From assembly GCA_023386815.1 (NCBI GenBank), contig JAEWIZ010000010.1, positions 1 to 53,246 of the forward strand: 53,246 bases of DNA, given 5' to 3'. Within the stretch, counting starts at the first letter, position 1, and each line of letters starts with the position of its first letter. Positions 52,420 to 53,246 of the stretch are shown one piece after another. Made by a program: the position numbers and the translations under genes. Under the pieces are notes generated by a model, which was given only the letters and a program-made list of their open reading frames with translations, was not told the origin of the DNA and searched no databases. The DNA comes from Bacillota bacterium (GTDB taxonomy: Bacteria > Bacillota > Clostridia > Lachnospirales > Lachnospiraceae).

Positions 52420-52450
52420 AAAGAGTTGGTCAAAAGCCAACTCTTTCTTT
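52420..52450 (+). terminator. Terminator of the leuBCD unit
   Basis: AAAGAGTTGG (52420-52429) pairs with CCAACTCTTT (52437-52446), then CTTTATTA. The next 160 bp are AT-rich with no gene. Confidence 0.8.
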
Positions 52451-52608
52451 ATTAATAAAATTATTGTAAATATAGAAAAGCCAACTGAGAAAACGATTAA
52501 AAATATTACAAATATAATCTTTCCTTTTGTTTATCAAATTTCCGAGTAACATTTTCGGTATATTATCATACAGTGAAATAGAACTTTCTATAGGCGATGG
52601 TAATAATT

Positions 52609-53246
52609 ATGAATGGTGCGAATGGTACAAATGGTACGATACGATATTCAATACGGCCATATGATACTATATGGATGCTGGCGCAGATATTTAATACAAC
52701 AGTTGACTCAATCATGAACTTGAACCCAGGAATCGATCCAAGAAATCTTATGATAGGTCAGGTAATAACCTTAAGACCTGGATTGCAGTACTTCCCATCT
52801 TTCTCTGACATTGAAGGAGGAGATGAAGATATGAACGATATGAATGGCATGAACGGTGAAAGCGGATTAAATCAAGGGAGCGGGATGTCAGGCAGAAGCG
52901 GTATGACCGGAGGAACGGGAACAAACCGTGAAAGTGGAATGCCAAGTGGAAGTAGAATGCCAAGTGGAGGCAGAATGCCAAGTGGAAGCAGAATGCCAAG
53001 TGGAGGCGGAATGCAGGGTGGAAGCGGAATGCAAGGCGGAAGCGGGATGCAGGGTGGAAGCGGAATGCAAGGTGGAAGCGGAATGCAAGGTGGAAGCGGA
53101 ATGCCAAGCGGAAACAGAATGCCAAGTGAAGGCGGAATGCAAGGCGGAAGCAGAATGCCAAGTGAAAGCGGAATGCAAGGCGGAAGCGGAATGCCAAGAG
53201 GAAACAGAATGCCAAGTGGAAGCGGAATGCAACGAGGAAGAGGAAT
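52609..53246 (+). CDS. LysM-domain protein with repetitive Met/Gly/Ser tail (partial, runs off the window)
   Basis: The frame opens at 52609 and stays open to the window end. After about 10 Asn/Gly-rich residues, residues 12-60 form a LysM domain (IRYSIRPYDTIWMLAQIFNT then TVDSIMNLNPGIDPRNL), which binds peptidoglycan or glycan. An acidic linker follows, then at least 17 six-residue repeats, MPSGSR or MQGGSG type. The LysM plus Met/Gln/Gly-rich layout recalls the spore coat protein SafA, but this is only analogy. No signal peptide is visible. The ribosome site is weak. Minus-strand frames over the repeat are shadows. Confidence 0.75.
   Translation, partial: MNGANGTNGTIRYSIRPYDTIWMLAQIFNTTVDSIMNLNPGIDPRNLMIGQVITLRPGLQYFPSFSDIEGGDEDMNDMNGMNGESGLNQGSGMSGRSGMTGGTGTNRESGMPSGSRMPSGGRMPSGSRMPSGGGMQGGSGMQGGSGMQGGSGMQGGSGMQGGSGMPSGNRMPSEGGMQGGSRMPSESGMQGGSGMPRGNRMPSGSGMQRGRG
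52939..53246 (+). repeat. 18-bp coding tandem repeat
   Basis: Seventeen in-frame units of 18 bp, ATGCCAAGTGGAAGTAGA and ATGCAAGGTGGAAGCGGA types, run to the window end and probably beyond. Near-identical neighbouring MQGGSG units (about 53011-53100) point to recent slippage or unequal exchange, so copy number probably varies between strains. Confidence 0.9.

Noticed and set aside
52748..53232. Minus-strand His/Phe/Ser-rich open frames over the repeat region
   Set aside because: They are shadows of the plus-strand coding repeat, with no ribosome site and biased low-complexity composition.
52939..53246. CRISPR array
   Set aside because: The repeats are 18 bp, back to back without spacers, and in frame with the LysM protein.

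Overview
The window looks like chromosome from a low-GC, spore-forming anaerobic Firmicute, most likely a Lachnospiraceae member of the Lachnoclostridium / Clostridium phytofermentans type. This is an inference from AT-rich DNA with strong AGGAGG ribosome sites, a BspA-type leucine-rich repeat protein, a DUF5107/TPR protein, a Clostridium-style kdp operon and the two-subunit iron-sulfur serine dehydratase. No rRNA or species marker is present. One tRNA-Gly(GCC) gene is intact.

Bases 1-6600 are accessory DNA. An IS256-family element interrupts a decayed tyrosine integrase. It is followed by an alpha/beta hydrolase behind a possible leader-peptide attenuator, a tRNA-Gly 3'-end-like attachment remnant (2518-2539), an ECF sigma/anti-sigma pair, and a divergent isochorismatase / WYL-regulator pair with an operator lying over a consensus promoter. 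Bases 6800-13150 hold membrane protein, CPBP protease, aldo/keto reductase, second isochorismatase, acyltransferase and BspA-like LRR genes. A 166-bp palindromic MITE-like element with 11-bp flanking direct repeats sits in the LRR promoter region, and a related half copy lies before kdpD.

Bases 13368-21972 hold dgkA, which apparently starts at ATA, and kdpFABC-kdpDE. kdpB carries an inferred 23-nt deletion that removes a conserved membrane motif and shifts the frame, so the K+ pump looks broken while its sensor and regulator are intact. Four phased direct repeats upstream of kdpF are good KdpE-site candidates. Bases 22000-27500 carry regulators with visible operators: a TetR/flavodoxin pair, and an XRE repressor overlapping an accessory peptide deformylase. 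YdcZ, GNAT, LysE and AraC genes are also here. Bases 27600-37500 hold a large DUF5107/TPR protein, a zinc alcohol dehydrogenase, an M24-fold protein that seems to lack metal ligands, a GHKL/LytTR two-component system and a Gfo/Idh oxidoreductase.

Bases 38992-43380 form a serine-catabolism module: serine dehydratase subunits, an SstT-type transporter, RidA and a YheO-like regulator. The same AATGAA-N6-TTCATT palindrome lies before both the regulator and the transporter/dehydratase operon. A 1.6-kb segment between a 23-bp tRNA-Gly 3'-end duplicate and the intact tRNA-Gly carries a flavodoxin and a lipoprotein. The right end has a nitroreductase, mutY, an SH3 lipoprotein, a LysR regulator divergent from leuBCD, and the start of a LysM protein with an 18-bp coding repeat that runs off the window. 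Three intergenic regions share a stop codon / degenerate tandem repeat / terminator layout.
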